A DNA stretch of 64,000 nucleotides from Actinomadura latina NBRC 106108 (GTDB lineage: Bacteria > Actinomycetota > Actinomycetes > Streptosporangiales > Streptosporangiaceae). How positions within the stretch are numbered: the first letter of the stretch is position 1; every line of letters starts with the position of its first letter. Made by a program: the position numbers and the translations under genes. This document shows positions 43,712 to 53,172 of this stretch, in pieces. The notes beneath the pieces were generated by a model. It made no database searches. It had not been told where the DNA came from and saw only the letters and a program-made list of their open reading frames with translations. Where the stretch lies: NCBI RefSeq assembly GCF_001552195.1, contig NZ_BCQS01000005.1, positions 558,001 to 622,000 of the forward strand. Reading direction: 5' to 3'.

Positions 43712-43735
43712 GCCCGGACCACCGCCGATCCGGGC
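43712..43735 (+). terminator. probable terminator after glcF
   Basis: GCCCGGA / TCCGGGC stem of seven pairs with a ten-base loop, directly after the stop. Confidence 0.45.
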
Positions 43736-43844
43736 GTCCCGTCGATCTGGGCGTCCTGTATCGTGTCCAGCCGCCGTTGCCGACCGCAGCACGACAGGAC
43801 GCGCTTACTGAGCCTGGAGAAGGCCCGAGGGAGCACGCACCATC

Positions 43845-44567
43845 ATGTCCAACAGCTACCAGCCGAACCGTTCGTCGCACCGCCGGAGCAAGAAGACCAG
43901 CGCGGGAAGGCTCGGCCTCGCCGGGGCCGTCACCGGAGCGGTGGGGATCGCCGCGATCGCCGCCGGGATCCTCGTGCTGCGCCCCGGCGCGGACGGCGCC
44001 GAGGAGGCCGCCCGGCCGACGCTCGCGAGCCAGGGCGACAGCGCCCAGCCGGACTCCGCCGCCCCCGCGCCGGACGCCGGCCCGCCGGTGAACTTCACGA
44101 CGCCCGAGGGCTACGGCTACAGCCTGGCCGCCGTCCGCGCCGGGACCGACCGGCAGCCGCTCGGCGCCACCGAGGCGCCGCCGTCGGGGACGACGTACGC
44201 CTACGCCGACTACATCCTGACCAACACCCAGCGCCGGGCGGTGCTGCTGGACTTCCCCGCCGACCTGTTCATGCCGAGGGCGAAGGTGCCCAAGGCGGCG
44301 CAGGAGCGGTGCATGCCGCAGGCGGGCATCCCCGCCGACATGTGCACGCTCCCCAACCACAGCAGGATCACCACCCGGATCGACGGGGCGAAGGCGCCCG
44401 TCGACGACAGCGGCAGCAAGATGATGCCCGGCGGCGCCTCCTACGTCGTGCGGATCGCCTCCGACCTCCCGGTCAACGACGACCTCTCCGCCGACGACCT
44501 CCGGCTGTATGTCTGGAACGCGCGCTACACCAGCGACCGCAAGGGCATCCAGCTCGCCTACCCCTGA
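43845..44567 (+). CDS. membrane-anchored extracellular protein of unknown function
   Basis: In this 240-residue protein a basic cytoplasmic N-terminus (NRSSHRRSKKTS) is followed by one membrane helix (about 22-45). A Pro/Ala linker and an outer domain of about 150 residues come next. The domain is beta-rich (TPEGYGYSLAAVRAG, TYAYADYILTNTQRRAVLLDFP) and has two cysteines in a CMPQAGIPADMC loop near 146-157, probably a disulfide. It recalls DUF4352-like immunoglobulin-fold proteins but I would not assign it. GAGGGAGC precedes the ATG; a TATCGT (43759) may be its -10. Confidence 0.7.
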   Translation: MSNSYQPNRSSHRRSKKTSAGRLGLAGAVTGAVGIAAIAAGILVLRPGADGAEEAARPTLASQGDSAQPDSAAPAPDAGPPVNFTTPEGYGYSLAAVRAGTDRQPLGATEAPPSGTTYAYADYILTNTQRRAVLLDFPADLFMPRAKVPKAAQERCMPQAGIPADMCTLPNHSRITTRIDGAKAPVDDSGSKMMPGGASYVVRIASDLPVNDDLSADDLRLYVWNARYTSDRKGIQLAYP

Positions 44568-44579
44568 CCGATTCGGGCC

Positions 44580-46250
44580 TCAGCGGGTTGTGAAGCCGAT
44601 GTCCTGGTAGGCGGGCTCCAGGAAGCCGCAGGCTCCCAGGTTGGCCAGGTCGGCGCGCGCGGCGACGAGTTGCGGACGCTGGTACAGCGGCAGCACCGAC
44701 GCCTGGCGCCAGATGAGCCGGTCGGTTCTGTTCACGAGGGCGTGAATCCTCACCGGGTCGACTTCCGCTATGGCCTGGTCCATGGCCGTGTCTATGGCGG
44801 CGGTCCCAGTGCGGGAGTAGTTCTGCTGGACGTGTCCGCGGCGCGGTCGTGCGAACACCGCTCTCATGGGCGAGACGGGGAACGACGTGCCCAGCCACGA
44901 GAACGGGACGATGTCGAAGCCGCCCCGCGTGACGTAGGTGTCCAGGGCGTCGTCGGCAGGGATGGGCTTGATGTCCACCCGGACACCGATTCGTTCGAGC
45001 AGCGCCCGTGTCAGTTCCGCTTCGCGCTTGCTCACCGGTACCCCGGCCGGAATCACGAACCGCAGTGCGAGAGTGCGTCCGGCCTTGGCGCGGTACTTTC
45101 CGTGCCGCCGCCAGCCCGCCTCGTCGAGGAGCCGCTCGGCGCGTGCCGGGTCGTAGCCGCCGAGGGCGGCCGAGTTGTCCTGGTAGCCGTCCTGGGTGTT
45201 GACGTAGAAGTGGTTGCCGAGCGTCTGGACGGGGACGCCGAGACCGGACAGGTCGGACCGCGCGATGACCCGCCGGTCGATGCCGAGCATGATCGCGCGC
45301 CGCACGCGCACGTCGGACAGGACGGGGCCGGCGGCGTTGAACGTGAAGTGCCGCCAGTCGGGTCCCCCCGCGCGGCGTATGGCGGTTTGGGGGACGTCCT
45401 TGACGCGTCGCATCGCGCCCGCGTCCAGCCCGATGTCCATCAGGTCGATCTCGCGGTTGGCGAACGCGCCGGGCATCGCGCTGGTGTCCATCGCGCGGTA
45501 CACGATGCGGTCGAGTTTTGCGGGTGCGCCCCACCACGACGGGTCGCGGGCCAGGACGACGGTCTTGGCGGTGCGGTCGATCCGCTGCACTTTGAAGGGA
45601 CCTGCCGTGACGGGCAGCCGGTTCGTCCAGCCTGTGTTGAACGCGCGCGGGCCGGAGTAGGCGGCGGCCGGGTAGAGCGGGCTGAACAGGCTTCGCCAGT
45701 CGGCGTACGTCTGGGCGAACCGCACCTTCACCTCGTGTTCGCGAGGCCCTCGTTCGATGTCGTCGATCAGGCGGTAGCCGGAGACGCTGGAGACCTCGTA
45801 ACGCGGGTCGTGTCCGGAGAGCGCGTGGGCCTGGGCTACGAAATCGGCGTATCCGATAGGACGGCCGTCGGACCACGTGGCCCTCGGGTTGAGCCTGTAG
45901 GTGACGATCTGGCCGCGACCGGTGCGCTTCAGCGTGGCCGACTCCAGATACTCCGGGACGGGATGCGGGACGGCCTTCTCGCCCGCGCGCATCAGATACG
46001 GCAGGACGCCCTGGATGACGTGTTCGACCGCGCCCTTGGTGCCGTTGACGTGGTTGAAGTTCCACTGTGACGGAAACTCCGGCAGTGGCCATCGGAGCGT
46101 CCCGCCGTTCTCGATGCGGTCGCGCGGGGTGGGATTGACATCAGCGGCCGGCAGTCGCCCGGACGCGTCGGTCACGTCGTGCCGCTCCGGGCCGCTGCAT
46201 CCGGGCACAAGGGCGATGGCCAGGAGAACTGAGCCGAGTATCCGTTTCAC
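44580..46250 (-). CDS. ABC transporter substrate-binding lipoprotein, peptide/nickel (SBP_bac_5) family
   Basis: The 556-residue protein begins with a lipoprotein signal (KRILGSVLLAIALVPGC; Cys 18 or so becomes lipidated). It continues as a DppA/OppA-type solute receptor: NGGTLRWPLPEFPSQWNFNHV near 50, TYRLNPRATWSDGRPIGYADFV near 120-145, and VRRAIMLGIDRRVIA near 275. It captures oligopeptides or similar ligands outside the cell. The GTG start overlaps the ATPase gene's stop (GTGA). It is the last gene of the operon; in most peptide importers the receptor gene comes first. Confidence 0.9.
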   Translation of the reverse strand: MKRILGSVLLAIALVPGCSGPERHDVTDASGRLPAADVNPTPRDRIENGGTLRWPLPEFPSQWNFNHVNGTKGAVEHVIQGVLPYLMRAGEKAVPHPVPEYLESATLKRTGRGQIVTYRLNPRATWSDGRPIGYADFVAQAHALSGHDPRYEVSSVSGYRLIDDIERGPREHEVKVRFAQTYADWRSLFSPLYPAAAYSGPRAFNTGWTNRLPVTAGPFKVQRIDRTAKTVVLARDPSWWGAPAKLDRIVYRAMDTSAMPGAFANREIDLMDIGLDAGAMRRVKDVPQTAIRRAGGPDWRHFTFNAAGPVLSDVRVRRAIMLGIDRRVIARSDLSGLGVPVQTLGNHFYVNTQDGYQDNSAALGGYDPARAERLLDEAGWRRHGKYRAKAGRTLALRFVIPAGVPVSKREAELTRALLERIGVRVDIKPIPADDALDTYVTRGGFDIVPFSWLGTSFPVSPMRAVFARPRRGHVQQNYSRTGTAAIDTAMDQAIAEVDPVRIHALVNRTDRLIWRQASVLPLYQRPQLVAARADLANLGACGFLEPAYQDIGFTTR

Positions 46251-48043
46251 TGGTCGGCCCCGGCTTCGACCAGTGCGTGATGGCAGGCGACCGACCGGCC
46301 TTGACCGCCCCAGTGCCGCGGTTCCGGTTCCTGTTCGTCGCAGAGGCGCGCGTCCGCTTCGGCGAGCGTGAGGTAGCGGGGACAGCGAGAACGGAAACGG
46401 CATCCCGTAAGTGATGACATGGGATCGGGGGGATCTCCTTGTAGAGGGACACGGCGACGGCGCCCTGGGGACGGATCAGGCAGCGGGATCGCGTCCAGCA
46501 GCGCGCGTGTAAAGGGGTGGGCGGGCGCGTTGTACACGTCCTGCACCGCCCCCAGTTCCACGATGCGGCCCATGTACATGACGGCGACCCGGTCGGCTAT
46601 CCGGTGGACGACGGCAAGGTCGTGGGCGACGAGCAGGCACGTCAGTCCGAGAAGGTCACGGAGGCTCTCCAGGAGGGTCATGACACTCGCCTGGACGGAG
46701 ACGTCCAAAGCCGCGACAGGCTCGTCCAAGAGGAGCAGGCGAGGTTGCAGGGCCAGCGCCCTGGCGATGCCCACACGCTGCCTCTGCCCGCCGGACAGTG
46801 CGTGGGGATAGCGCCGTGCGTGATCGGTCGCCAGCCCCACCAGGTCCAGCAATTCCCTGACACGCTTGCTGATCAGCGGGGACGGGAACCTGTGCGCGGT
46901 CAGAGGTTCGGCGATGATGTCGGCCACGCGCATCCGGGGGTTGAGCGACGCGACGGGGTCCTGAAACACGAGCTGGACATCCCGCCGCAGGGACCTCCGC
47001 TGGGACGCGCTCAATGACGCCGTGTCCCGGCCGAGGACGACCACACGCCCCTCCTGCGGCTGCGACAGTCGCAGGATCTCCATCAGGGTCGTGGTCTTGC
47101 CGCATCCCGACTCGCCCACGAGCGCGAGGGTCTCGCTCTCCCGGACGTCGAATCCGACGCCGTCCACGGCGCGCACACACCCGACCCTGCGACGCACCAG
47201 CGTCCCCTTGAGGACGGGGTAGTGCCGGACAAGGCCGTCCACCCGCAGCACAACAGGACGCTCAGGCCGCGGCTGGGACGCGCCCTTGTCCTCTATGCGA
47301 GGCATGGAACGCAGCAGCTCGACCGTGTACGCGGCACGCGGCTCCCGGTAGATCCGCTCTACCGGTCCGGTCTCGACGATCTGTCCCTCACGCATCACCA
47401 TCACGCGCTCGGCGAAGCCCTCGACGAGCCTCAGGTCATGTGTGATCAGCACGATCGCGGCACCGGTCGCCTCCTTCGCGGTGCGGAGCACGTCCAAGAC
47501 CTGTGCCTGGACGGTCACGTCCAGCCCGGCCGTCGGCTCGTCCGCCAGGATCACGCGGGGGCGGTTGGCGATGGCCATGGCGATCATCACGCGCTGCCGC
47601 ATCCCGCCGGAGAACTCGTGCGGGTAGGCGCGCCCCCGCCCTGCCGCGATCCCCACCAGGTCGAGCAACTCGGCGGCCCGTGCGCGCGCCGCCGCCCGCG
47701 TGACCTCGGAGTTGGCTCGGACGGCCTCAGCGATCTGGTCGCCCACGGTGCGAACGGGCGTGAGCGCCGGCTCCTGGAACACCATCGCGATGTCCTCGCC
47801 GCGCACACGGGAGAGTTCGGCGTCGGAGCGCCCGATCAGTTCTCGACCGCGCAGGCGCACCGATCCCGTCACTCCGGCGTCGTCCGGGAGGAGGCCCATC
47901 ACGGCGTGCGCGAGCGCGGTCTTGCCCGCTCCGGACTCACCGACGATCCCGAGGGCCTCCCCTGCCCCGACCGCGAAGCTCACGCCGCGCACGGCGCGCA
48001 CACCGCCCGCGTAACCGACTGCCAGGTCGGTGACCTCCAGCAC
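46247..48043 (-). CDS. fused dipeptide/oligopeptide ABC transporter ATPase (DppD-DppF type)
   Basis: The 598-residue protein contains two complete nucleotide-binding domains. The first has Walker A GESGAGKTALAH near 40, signature EFSGGMRQRVMIAMAIA near 155 and Walker B VILADEPTAGLDV. The second has Walker A GESGCGKTTTLM near 325, signature ALSGGQRQRVGIARALA near 435 and Walker B LLLLDEPVAALDV. The C-terminal peptide-importer tail has four cysteines (TGCRFRSRCPRYL ... RLCDEQE ... SVACHH) that may bind an iron-sulfur cluster. One chain replaces the separate DppD and DppF. It starts two bases after the upstream permease gene. Confidence 0.93.
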   Translation of the reverse strand: MLEVTDLAVGYAGGVRAVRGVSFAVGAGEALGIVGESGAGKTALAHAVMGLLPDDAGVTGSVRLRGRELIGRSDAELSRVRGEDIAMVFQEPALTPVRTVGDQIAEAVRANSEVTRAAARARAAELLDLVGIAAGRGRAYPHEFSGGMRQRVMIAMAIANRPRVILADEPTAGLDVTVQAQVLDVLRTAKEATGAAIVLITHDLRLVEGFAERVMVMREGQIVETGPVERIYREPRAAYTVELLRSMPRIEDKGASQPRPERPVVLRVDGLVRHYPVLKGTLVRRRVGCVRAVDGVGFDVRESETLALVGESGCGKTTTLMEILRLSQPQEGRVVVLGRDTASLSASQRRSLRRDVQLVFQDPVASLNPRMRVADIIAEPLTAHRFPSPLISKRVRELLDLVGLATDHARRYPHALSGGQRQRVGIARALALQPRLLLLDEPVAALDVSVQASVMTLLESLRDLLGLTCLLVAHDLAVVHRIADRVAVMYMGRIVELGAVQDVYNAPAHPFTRALLDAIPLPDPSPGRRRRVPLQGDPPDPMSSLTGCRFRSRCPRYLTLAEADARLCDEQEPEPRHWGGQGRSVACHHALVEAGADQ

Positions 48044-48045
48044 GG

Positions 48046-48840
48046 CTAACGCCCGTCCCGCAGCGGATCGAGGACGTCCCGCAGCCCGTCGCCGAGCAAG
48101 TTCACCGCGAGGACGATCAGGACGAGCAGCCCGGCAGCGGACATGAAGGGCCAGGTGGCGGCCACACCCTGGCCGTCCGCGATGACCGTGCCGAGCGAGA
48201 CGTCCGGCGGCCGGACGCCGAGGCCGAGGAACGACAGCCCGCCCTCGGCGGTGATCGCCACACCTGCGGTCAGGCTCGCGTCCACGATCAGCAGCGACGC
48301 GACCTGCGGCAGGACGTGCCGGACGATCGCGCGCGGGGCGCCCACTCCCGCGAACCGGGCGGCGAGCACGTACTCGCGCTCCCGCGCCGACAGGGTCATC
48401 GCCCGCACCACCCTGGCGGTGAGCATCCACATGAACGCGGCGAGCACCGGCGCGAGCACCGGCCATCCCCCGCCCGGCGCCAGGACGGCGACGACAAGCA
48501 GCGGCGGCAGCACCAGCAGGAGATCGACGCCCCACATCAGGGCTCGATCGAGCAGCCCGCCCGCGAAGCCGGCGGCGGTACCGACGACGGCCGCGAGCCC
48601 CGTCGAGAGCAGAGCGGCAAGAAGGCCGATGATCAGCGACTTCTGTGCCCCGCGCAGAGTGAGCGCGAAGACGTCCCGCCCATTTTGCGCAGTCCCGAGC
48701 CAATGCCGAACCGAGGGGCCCTGACCGAACGCCGTGAAGTCGATCTCGTCCCAGCGCCACGGCGATACGAGCGGCCCCACGAACGCCAGCAAGAACACCG
48801 ACACCAGCAGCAGGAGCCCAACGACACCCCGCCGAGTCAC
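48046..48840 (-). CDS. peptide ABC transporter permease, DppC type
   Basis: The 264-residue permease has about six helices, with the EAA-type cytoplasmic loop EREYVLAARFAGVGAPRAIVRHVLPQ in the second half, where the ATPase docks, and GLSFLGLGVRPPDVSLG typical of DppC. GTG 48840 overlaps the dppB-like stop (GTGA), which fixes the start; the upstream in-frame extension is Arg-rich and not credible. It forms the channel with the DppB-like protein. Confidence 0.92.
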   Translation of the reverse strand: MTRRGVVGLLLLVSVFLLAFVGPLVSPWRWDEIDFTAFGQGPSVRHWLGTAQNGRDVFALTLRGAQKSLIIGLLAALLSTGLAAVVGTAAGFAGGLLDRALMWGVDLLLVLPPLLVVAVLAPGGGWPVLAPVLAAFMWMLTARVVRAMTLSAREREYVLAARFAGVGAPRAIVRHVLPQVASLLIVDASLTAGVAITAEGGLSFLGLGVRPPDVSLGTVIADGQGVAATWPFMSAAGLLVLIVLAVNLLGDGLRDVLDPLRDGR

Positions 48841-49826
48841 GACGAGCCCCCGAACCGGACGCGTGGGTCGAGAAGAGCGTTCAGGACGTCCGACCCGAGA
48901 CCGGTCAGCAGCACCGCGCAGGCGGCGACGCAGTCGATCGCCGCGACCGCGTTGACGTCGCCTCGTGCGATCGAGTCGACCAGCCACTCCCCCATCCCGT
49001 GCCGGCCGAAGGCCTTCTCGACGAGCACCCCACCGAGGATGAGGAACCCGGACGCATAGGCGAAGTACGTCGTCATCGGGACGAGTGCGGTGCGCAGCCC
49101 ATGTCGGAGCAGCGCACTTCGCCTCCGTAGCCCTTTGGCTCGTGCGGTCCGGACGAAGTCGGCGTGCAGGACGTCCAGGACCAGGGCACGCTGGTAGCGG
49201 CTGTAGAGGGCGACCTGGGCCAGTGCGATGACGACCGCCGGCAGCAGCAGATGCCGAGCCTGGTCGACGACCCCGCTCAGCACGCCCGACTCCCCTGGCG
49301 TGGACTCACCGACCCACACGAACACCCGCACACCCAGGGCACCGTTGACCATGACGGCGATCGTCTGTAACAGCACCGCCAGGACGAACGCGGGGACGGC
49401 CAAGAGCAGATACGACCCGCCCGTGACGATCCGGTCGGCGACACGTCCACGCCTGGCCGCCGCGTAGGTGCCGAGAAGAACCCCCAGGACGCCGCCGAGA
49501 ACACCCCCAGGAACCAGCAGCCGCAGGCTCACACCAAGCCGACGCCATAACTCCGCGTTGACGGGCTCGCCCTCCTGCGTCCGGCCGAAGTCGCCATGCA
49601 GGACGCTCCAGGCCCAGGTGCGGTAGCGGTCGGCCAGGGGCGTCCGGTCGTTGAGGTTGAGCGCACTGAGCCGGGCGTCGATCACGGCGTCCGGCGGACG
49701 CGGCGTCCGTCCCTCGAACCCGGCCCTCGGATCGAGCGCGGCGGCGGCCAGCAGGTAGGCGAGGCTCCCGGCGAGAACGACCAGCACGCCGCGACTCACC
49801 AGCCGCCGCAGCAGAAACCCCGCCAA
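48837..49826 (-). CDS. peptide ABC transporter permease, DppB type
   Basis: The 329-residue permease has six helices. The N-terminal helix (LLRRLVSRGVLVVLAGSLAYLL) and the outer loop with LNLNDRTPLADRYRTWAWSVLHGDFG are DppB hallmarks. The EAA loop DFVRTARAKGLRRRSALLRHGLRTA lies near 235. I chose TTG 49826 because GGGAGG lies seven bases upstream; a GTG at 49853 would add nine residues (LGGPGGRAL) but has no ribosome site. It is the first gene of the four-gene importer operon. Confidence 0.9.
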   Translation of the reverse strand: MAGFLLRRLVSRGVLVVLAGSLAYLLAAAALDPRAGFEGRTPRPPDAVIDARLSALNLNDRTPLADRYRTWAWSVLHGDFGRTQEGEPVNAELWRRLGVSLRLLVPGGVLGGVLGVLLGTYAAARRGRVADRIVTGGSYLLLAVPAFVLAVLLQTIAVMVNGALGVRVFVWVGESTPGESGVLSGVVDQARHLLLPAVVIALAQVALYSRYQRALVLDVLHADFVRTARAKGLRRRSALLRHGLRTALVPMTTYFAYASGFLILGGVLVEKAFGRHGMGEWLVDSIARGDVNAVAAIDCVAACAVLLTGLGSDVLNALLDPRVRFGGSS

Positions 49827-50104
49827 TGCCCTACCTCCCGGACCACCCAGCACAGAGCACGGAATGCTACCGATCGATCACGCTGTGCGTAGGAAAATCA
49901 CAGGAGTCCGAGAGATCGGGCTCTGAACTGGGGTTCTGTTCTCCTGAGCGGGATCGCCGGTTACCATCGCGGCACGCCGGGGTGCATCATGCCCCTCGGC
50001 CATCGGCCGCGAACCGGATGACGGTGTCCTGAGGCGGACGCCGCCGAGACTGCAGGACGAGGAGCTGGAAGCTTTAACATTCCATTACTTCGGGCGGGGA
50101 GTGG

Positions 50105-52069
50105 ATGATGGAGACGGCAGAACACGGCCGCGCGGCAGGGCGTACGGGCCTCCTGCTCGCACTGACCGCGGTCGCGTTCGTCGCCGCGTCCCTCATTCTC
50201 GGCGCGCAACTGCCCGCCGGGGTGCGGATGGTCTGGTGGCATCCGGAGATCCTGGTCGCGCTGGCCTGGACGCCCGTCGGCGCCGTCCTGCTGCGGCACC
50301 GGCCGGGGCTGAAGGTCGCGTGGCTCATGGTCGGCGCCGGGTTCAGCGCGGCGACGTACGTCCTGGCACTGAATCTGGGCCCGTGGGCCGAGCGGCACGA
50401 CTGGGGCGCGGCCGGGTTCCTCAACTGGCTCGGGACCTGGCTGTGGGCCGTCGACACCTACGCGCTGACGCTGGTCCTGCCGCTGATCTTCCCGGACGGC
50501 CGGCTCGTGTCGCGCTGGTTCCGGCCGGTGCTGCTCCTGGCCTGCCTGGCGCCGGTCATCGTGTGCGTCCACCTGACGATCGACCCGGAAGTGCGGCAGT
50601 GGCACAACGGGGTCTCCGTCTACCCGTTCGACGAGATCCCGCTGCCGATCAGCGTCGTCATCATCGGCACCCTGGCCGCGGGCCTGCTCTCGGTGCTCGT
50701 CCGGTTCGTCCGGTCGTCGCCGGACGTGCGGCGGCAGATCGGCTGGGTCGTGTATCCCGGCATCCTCGCCGAAGCGGTCATCTACGTCGGCGAGAACAGC
50801 CCCATCGGCGATCCGCTGCGCAACATCACCATCGTCGCCGTCCCGATCTGCATCGCCATCGCCATCACCCGGTACCGGCTCTACGACATCGACCTGGTGG
50901 TCAGCCGGACGCTCGTGTACGCCGGGCTCGTGGCCGTCATCACCGGCGTGTACTTCGCGCTGGTGGGCGCGGCGAGCGTGCTCGCCCACGGCAGGGGCAC
51001 CCTCGCCGGGCTGGCCGGGGCGATCGCCGCGGGCGCGGTGTTCGAGCCCGTCCGGCGGCGCCTCCAGCGCACGGTGGACGGGTTCATCCACGGCGAGCGC
51101 GACCCGTACCGGATCGCCGACCGCCTCAACCGGCGGCTGCAGACCGCCGCCAACCCCGGCGCCGCGCTCGCCGTGGCCGCCGAGGTGGCGCGGTCGGCGC
51201 TGCACGCGACCGGCGTGGTGATCGAGGTGCTGGACCGCGACGGCCGGACGATCTCCGCGGAGGACGGCGTGCTCGGCGCGCGGCCCCAGCTCATCCCGCT
51301 GGTGTGGCACGGCGAGCCGGTCGGCCGGCTGCTGTTCGGCGTCACCCGCACCCCGGACGCGCGGCTGTCCGGCGTCCTGGCCCGCAACCTCGCCGAGCTG
51401 GCGAACGCGGCCCGGCTCGCCGCCGACGTCCAGCGGTCCCGCGAGCACATCCTGCGCACCCGCGAGGAGGAGCGGCGGCGGCTGCGCCGCGACCTGCACG
51501 ACGGGCTCGGACCCACCCTCGCCAGCCTCGCCATGACGGTGGACGCGGCCCGCATCACGCTGGAGACCGACCCCGAGGCGGTGGACGTGCTGCTGGAGGA
51601 CCTGCGCGCCACCATGGGGCGCACCATCGGCGACATCCGCGATCTCGTGTACGGGCTGCGCCCGCCCGCGCTGGACGACCTCGGGCTGGAGGGCGCGATC
51701 CAGGCGCTCGGCGGCGTCGTGGCCACCGGGGACGGCCCGACCGTCGACGTCCGCGTGGAAGGCGATCTGACGGGGCTGCCGGCCGCCGCGGAGGTCGCCG
51801 CATACCGGATCGTCCAGGAGGCGCTGACGAACGTCCACCGGCACGCCAACGCGGATTGCGCCGAGGTCACGCTGTGCCTCAACGGGGATCTGCACGTCAC
51901 GGTCGGCGATGACGGCGTCGGGCTGCCGGCGCACCTGCGCTCCGGCGTCGGCATGTCCTCCATGCGCGAGCGCGCGGCCGAACTCGGCGGATCCTGCACG
52001 GTGGGGCCCGGCCCCGGAGGCGGCACTCTCGTCCGGGCGAGGCTCCCCGTCGGCGGCGCCCATCCCTGA
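50105..52069 (+). CDS. membrane sensor histidine kinase, NarL-type (HisKA_3)
   Basis: In this 654-residue protein the N-terminal half has about eight hydrophobic helices (about 14-310) with no obvious extracellular domain. A GAF-like segment follows (about 345-430; ATGVVIEVLDRDGRTI). The dimerisation/phosphoacceptor motif is EEERRRLRRDLHDGLGPTLA near 457-476 (His 467 or so). The HATPase domain has EALTNVHRHANA near 578 and GDDGVGLPAHL near 605. Such kinases phosphorylate NarL/FixJ-type regulators, but no response-regulator gene lies next to it, so it is an orphan here. GGGGAG precedes the ATG. A strong terminator follows. Confidence 0.92.
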   Translation: MMETAEHGRAAGRTGLLLALTAVAFVAASLILGAQLPAGVRMVWWHPEILVALAWTPVGAVLLRHRPGLKVAWLMVGAGFSAATYVLALNLGPWAERHDWGAAGFLNWLGTWLWAVDTYALTLVLPLIFPDGRLVSRWFRPVLLLACLAPVIVCVHLTIDPEVRQWHNGVSVYPFDEIPLPISVVIIGTLAAGLLSVLVRFVRSSPDVRRQIGWVVYPGILAEAVIYVGENSPIGDPLRNITIVAVPICIAIAITRYRLYDIDLVVSRTLVYAGLVAVITGVYFALVGAASVLAHGRGTLAGLAGAIAAGAVFEPVRRRLQRTVDGFIHGERDPYRIADRLNRRLQTAANPGAALAVAAEVARSALHATGVVIEVLDRDGRTISAEDGVLGARPQLIPLVWHGEPVGRLLFGVTRTPDARLSGVLARNLAELANAARLAADVQRSREHILRTREEERRRLRRDLHDGLGPTLASLAMTVDAARITLETDPEAVDVLLEDLRATMGRTIGDIRDLVYGLRPPALDDLGLEGAIQALGGVVATGDGPTVDVRVEGDLTGLPAAAEVAAYRIVQEALTNVHRHANADCAEVTLCLNGDLHVTVGDDGVGLPAHLRSGVGMSSMRERAAELGGSCTVGPGPGGGTLVRARLPVGGAHP

Positions 52070-52106
52070 CGCGCTGCCCGGAGGTCTTCGGCCTCACCCC
52101 CGGTGG

Positions 52107-52152
52107 GAGGGCCGGTGACCGCCCCCCGCCAAGAAGGTCGCCACCGGCCCTC
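52107..52152 (+). terminator. terminator after the histidine kinase gene
   Basis: GAGGGCCGGTG (52107-52117) pairs perfectly with CACCGGCCCTC (52142-52152), and the pairing extends into the loop (ACC/GGT). The remaining 168 bases to dapF show no gene. Confidence 0.7.
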
Positions 52153-52320
52153 GGGCTCCGTACGGCTCCGGGGCTCCCATCCCAGTCCGTACGGGCCATT
52201 CACCAGAGGGTGTGCAATGAAGAAGTTATGCGGCCCGCGGTCCCGTTGCAGAGGGACACCGGTCCCGTTCATGCCGGGACCACCCTGGAATCGTCCCAAC
52301 CCCCTGGTGAGCAGGGGTCT

Positions 52321-53139
52321 TCATAGCCAGCCCGGCCGGGTGTCGCCCTCGGCGACCAGGACTGCCGGGCCCCGCAGAAACGCGGTCTCCCCGTCCAGGG
52401 TCACGGTCACCCGGCCGCCGGGGACGTCCACCGTCCACTCGGACGTGCCCGGCGTCCCGAGGGCCGCCGCGGCGGCCACGGCGACCGTCCCGGTGCCGCA
52501 GGAGCGGGTCTCGCCGGAGCCGCGCTCGTACACCCGCATCTCCACGTGCCGCTCCCCGACGGTCCGGAAGAACTCGACGTTGACCCCTTCGGGGAAGGCC
52601 GCCGAGTCGAAGGCCGGGGCGCGCGACAGGTCCAGGGCGGCGACCGGCTCGTCCACACGGCACGCCAGATGCGGGTTCCCGACCGAGACCCGCCGGCCCT
52701 GGAACGTCGTCCCGGCCAGGGACGCCTCGCCGTAGCCGAGGAGTTCGGGCGCGCCCATGTCCACGCTCACGTCGCCGGACGCGCCGAGAGTCACCCGGCG
52801 CAGGCCCGCGCGGGTCGCCACGTCCCACTCGCCGGGCGCGGCCAGGCCGGCGTCGACGAGGTAGCGGGCGAAGACGCGCACCCCGTTGCCGCACATCTCG
52901 GCGACGCTGCCGTCGGCGTTGCGGTAGTCCATGAACCACTCGGCGCCGTCCTGATGCTCACCGGCCTCAACGGCGTCGACGGCCTTCGTCCGGACGGCGC
53001 GCAGGACGCCGTCGGCGCCGATCCCGGCCCGCCGGTCGCACAGCCGCGCGACGGCCTCCGGCGTCAGGTCGAGGACGCCGTCCGGGTCGGGAAGGATCAC
53101 GAAGTCGTTCTCGGTGCCATGCCCTTTGACGAACCGCAT
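52321..53139 (-). CDS. dapF: diaminopimelate epimerase
   Basis: DapF interconverts LL- and meso-diaminopimelate for lysine and peptidoglycan synthesis. The 272-residue protein carries the two catalytic cysteines in MCGNGVRVFARYL near 83 and RSCGTGTVAVAAAAA near 217, and GHGTENDFVILPD at the N-terminus. The ATG lies 12 bases after a TACGAT -10 box, so the mRNA is probably leaderless. It lies downstream of miaA on the same strand (33-bp gap), as in streptomycetes. Confidence 0.97.
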   Translation of the reverse strand: MRFVKGHGTENDFVILPDPDGVLDLTPEAVARLCDRRAGIGADGVLRAVRTKAVDAVEAGEHQDGAEWFMDYRNADGSVAEMCGNGVRVFARYLVDAGLAAPGEWDVATRAGLRRVTLGASGDVSVDMGAPELLGYGEASLAGTTFQGRRVSVGNPHLACRVDEPVAALDLSRAPAFDSAAFPEGVNVEFFRTVGERHVEMRVYERGSGETRSCGTGTVAVAAAAALGTPGTSEWTVDVPGGRVTVTLDGETAFLRGPAVLVAEGDTRPGWL

Positions 53140-53145
53140 CCCCCG

Positions 53146-53151
53146 ATCGTA
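53146..53151 (-). promoter_or_regulatory. -10 box of dapF, probable leaderless promoter
   Basis: TACGAT on the minus strand begins 12 bases before the dapF ATG, in the short gap after miaA. dapF thus has its own promoter. Confidence 0.45.
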
Positions 53152-53172
53152 TGCCCGCCCGCGGGGTCGTCG

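Noticed and set aside
52103..52735. Short plus-strand gene starting near MKKLCGPRSRC at 52217
   Set aside because: It overlaps dapF on the opposite strand and the translation past the first residues is Ser/Arg/Pro filler.
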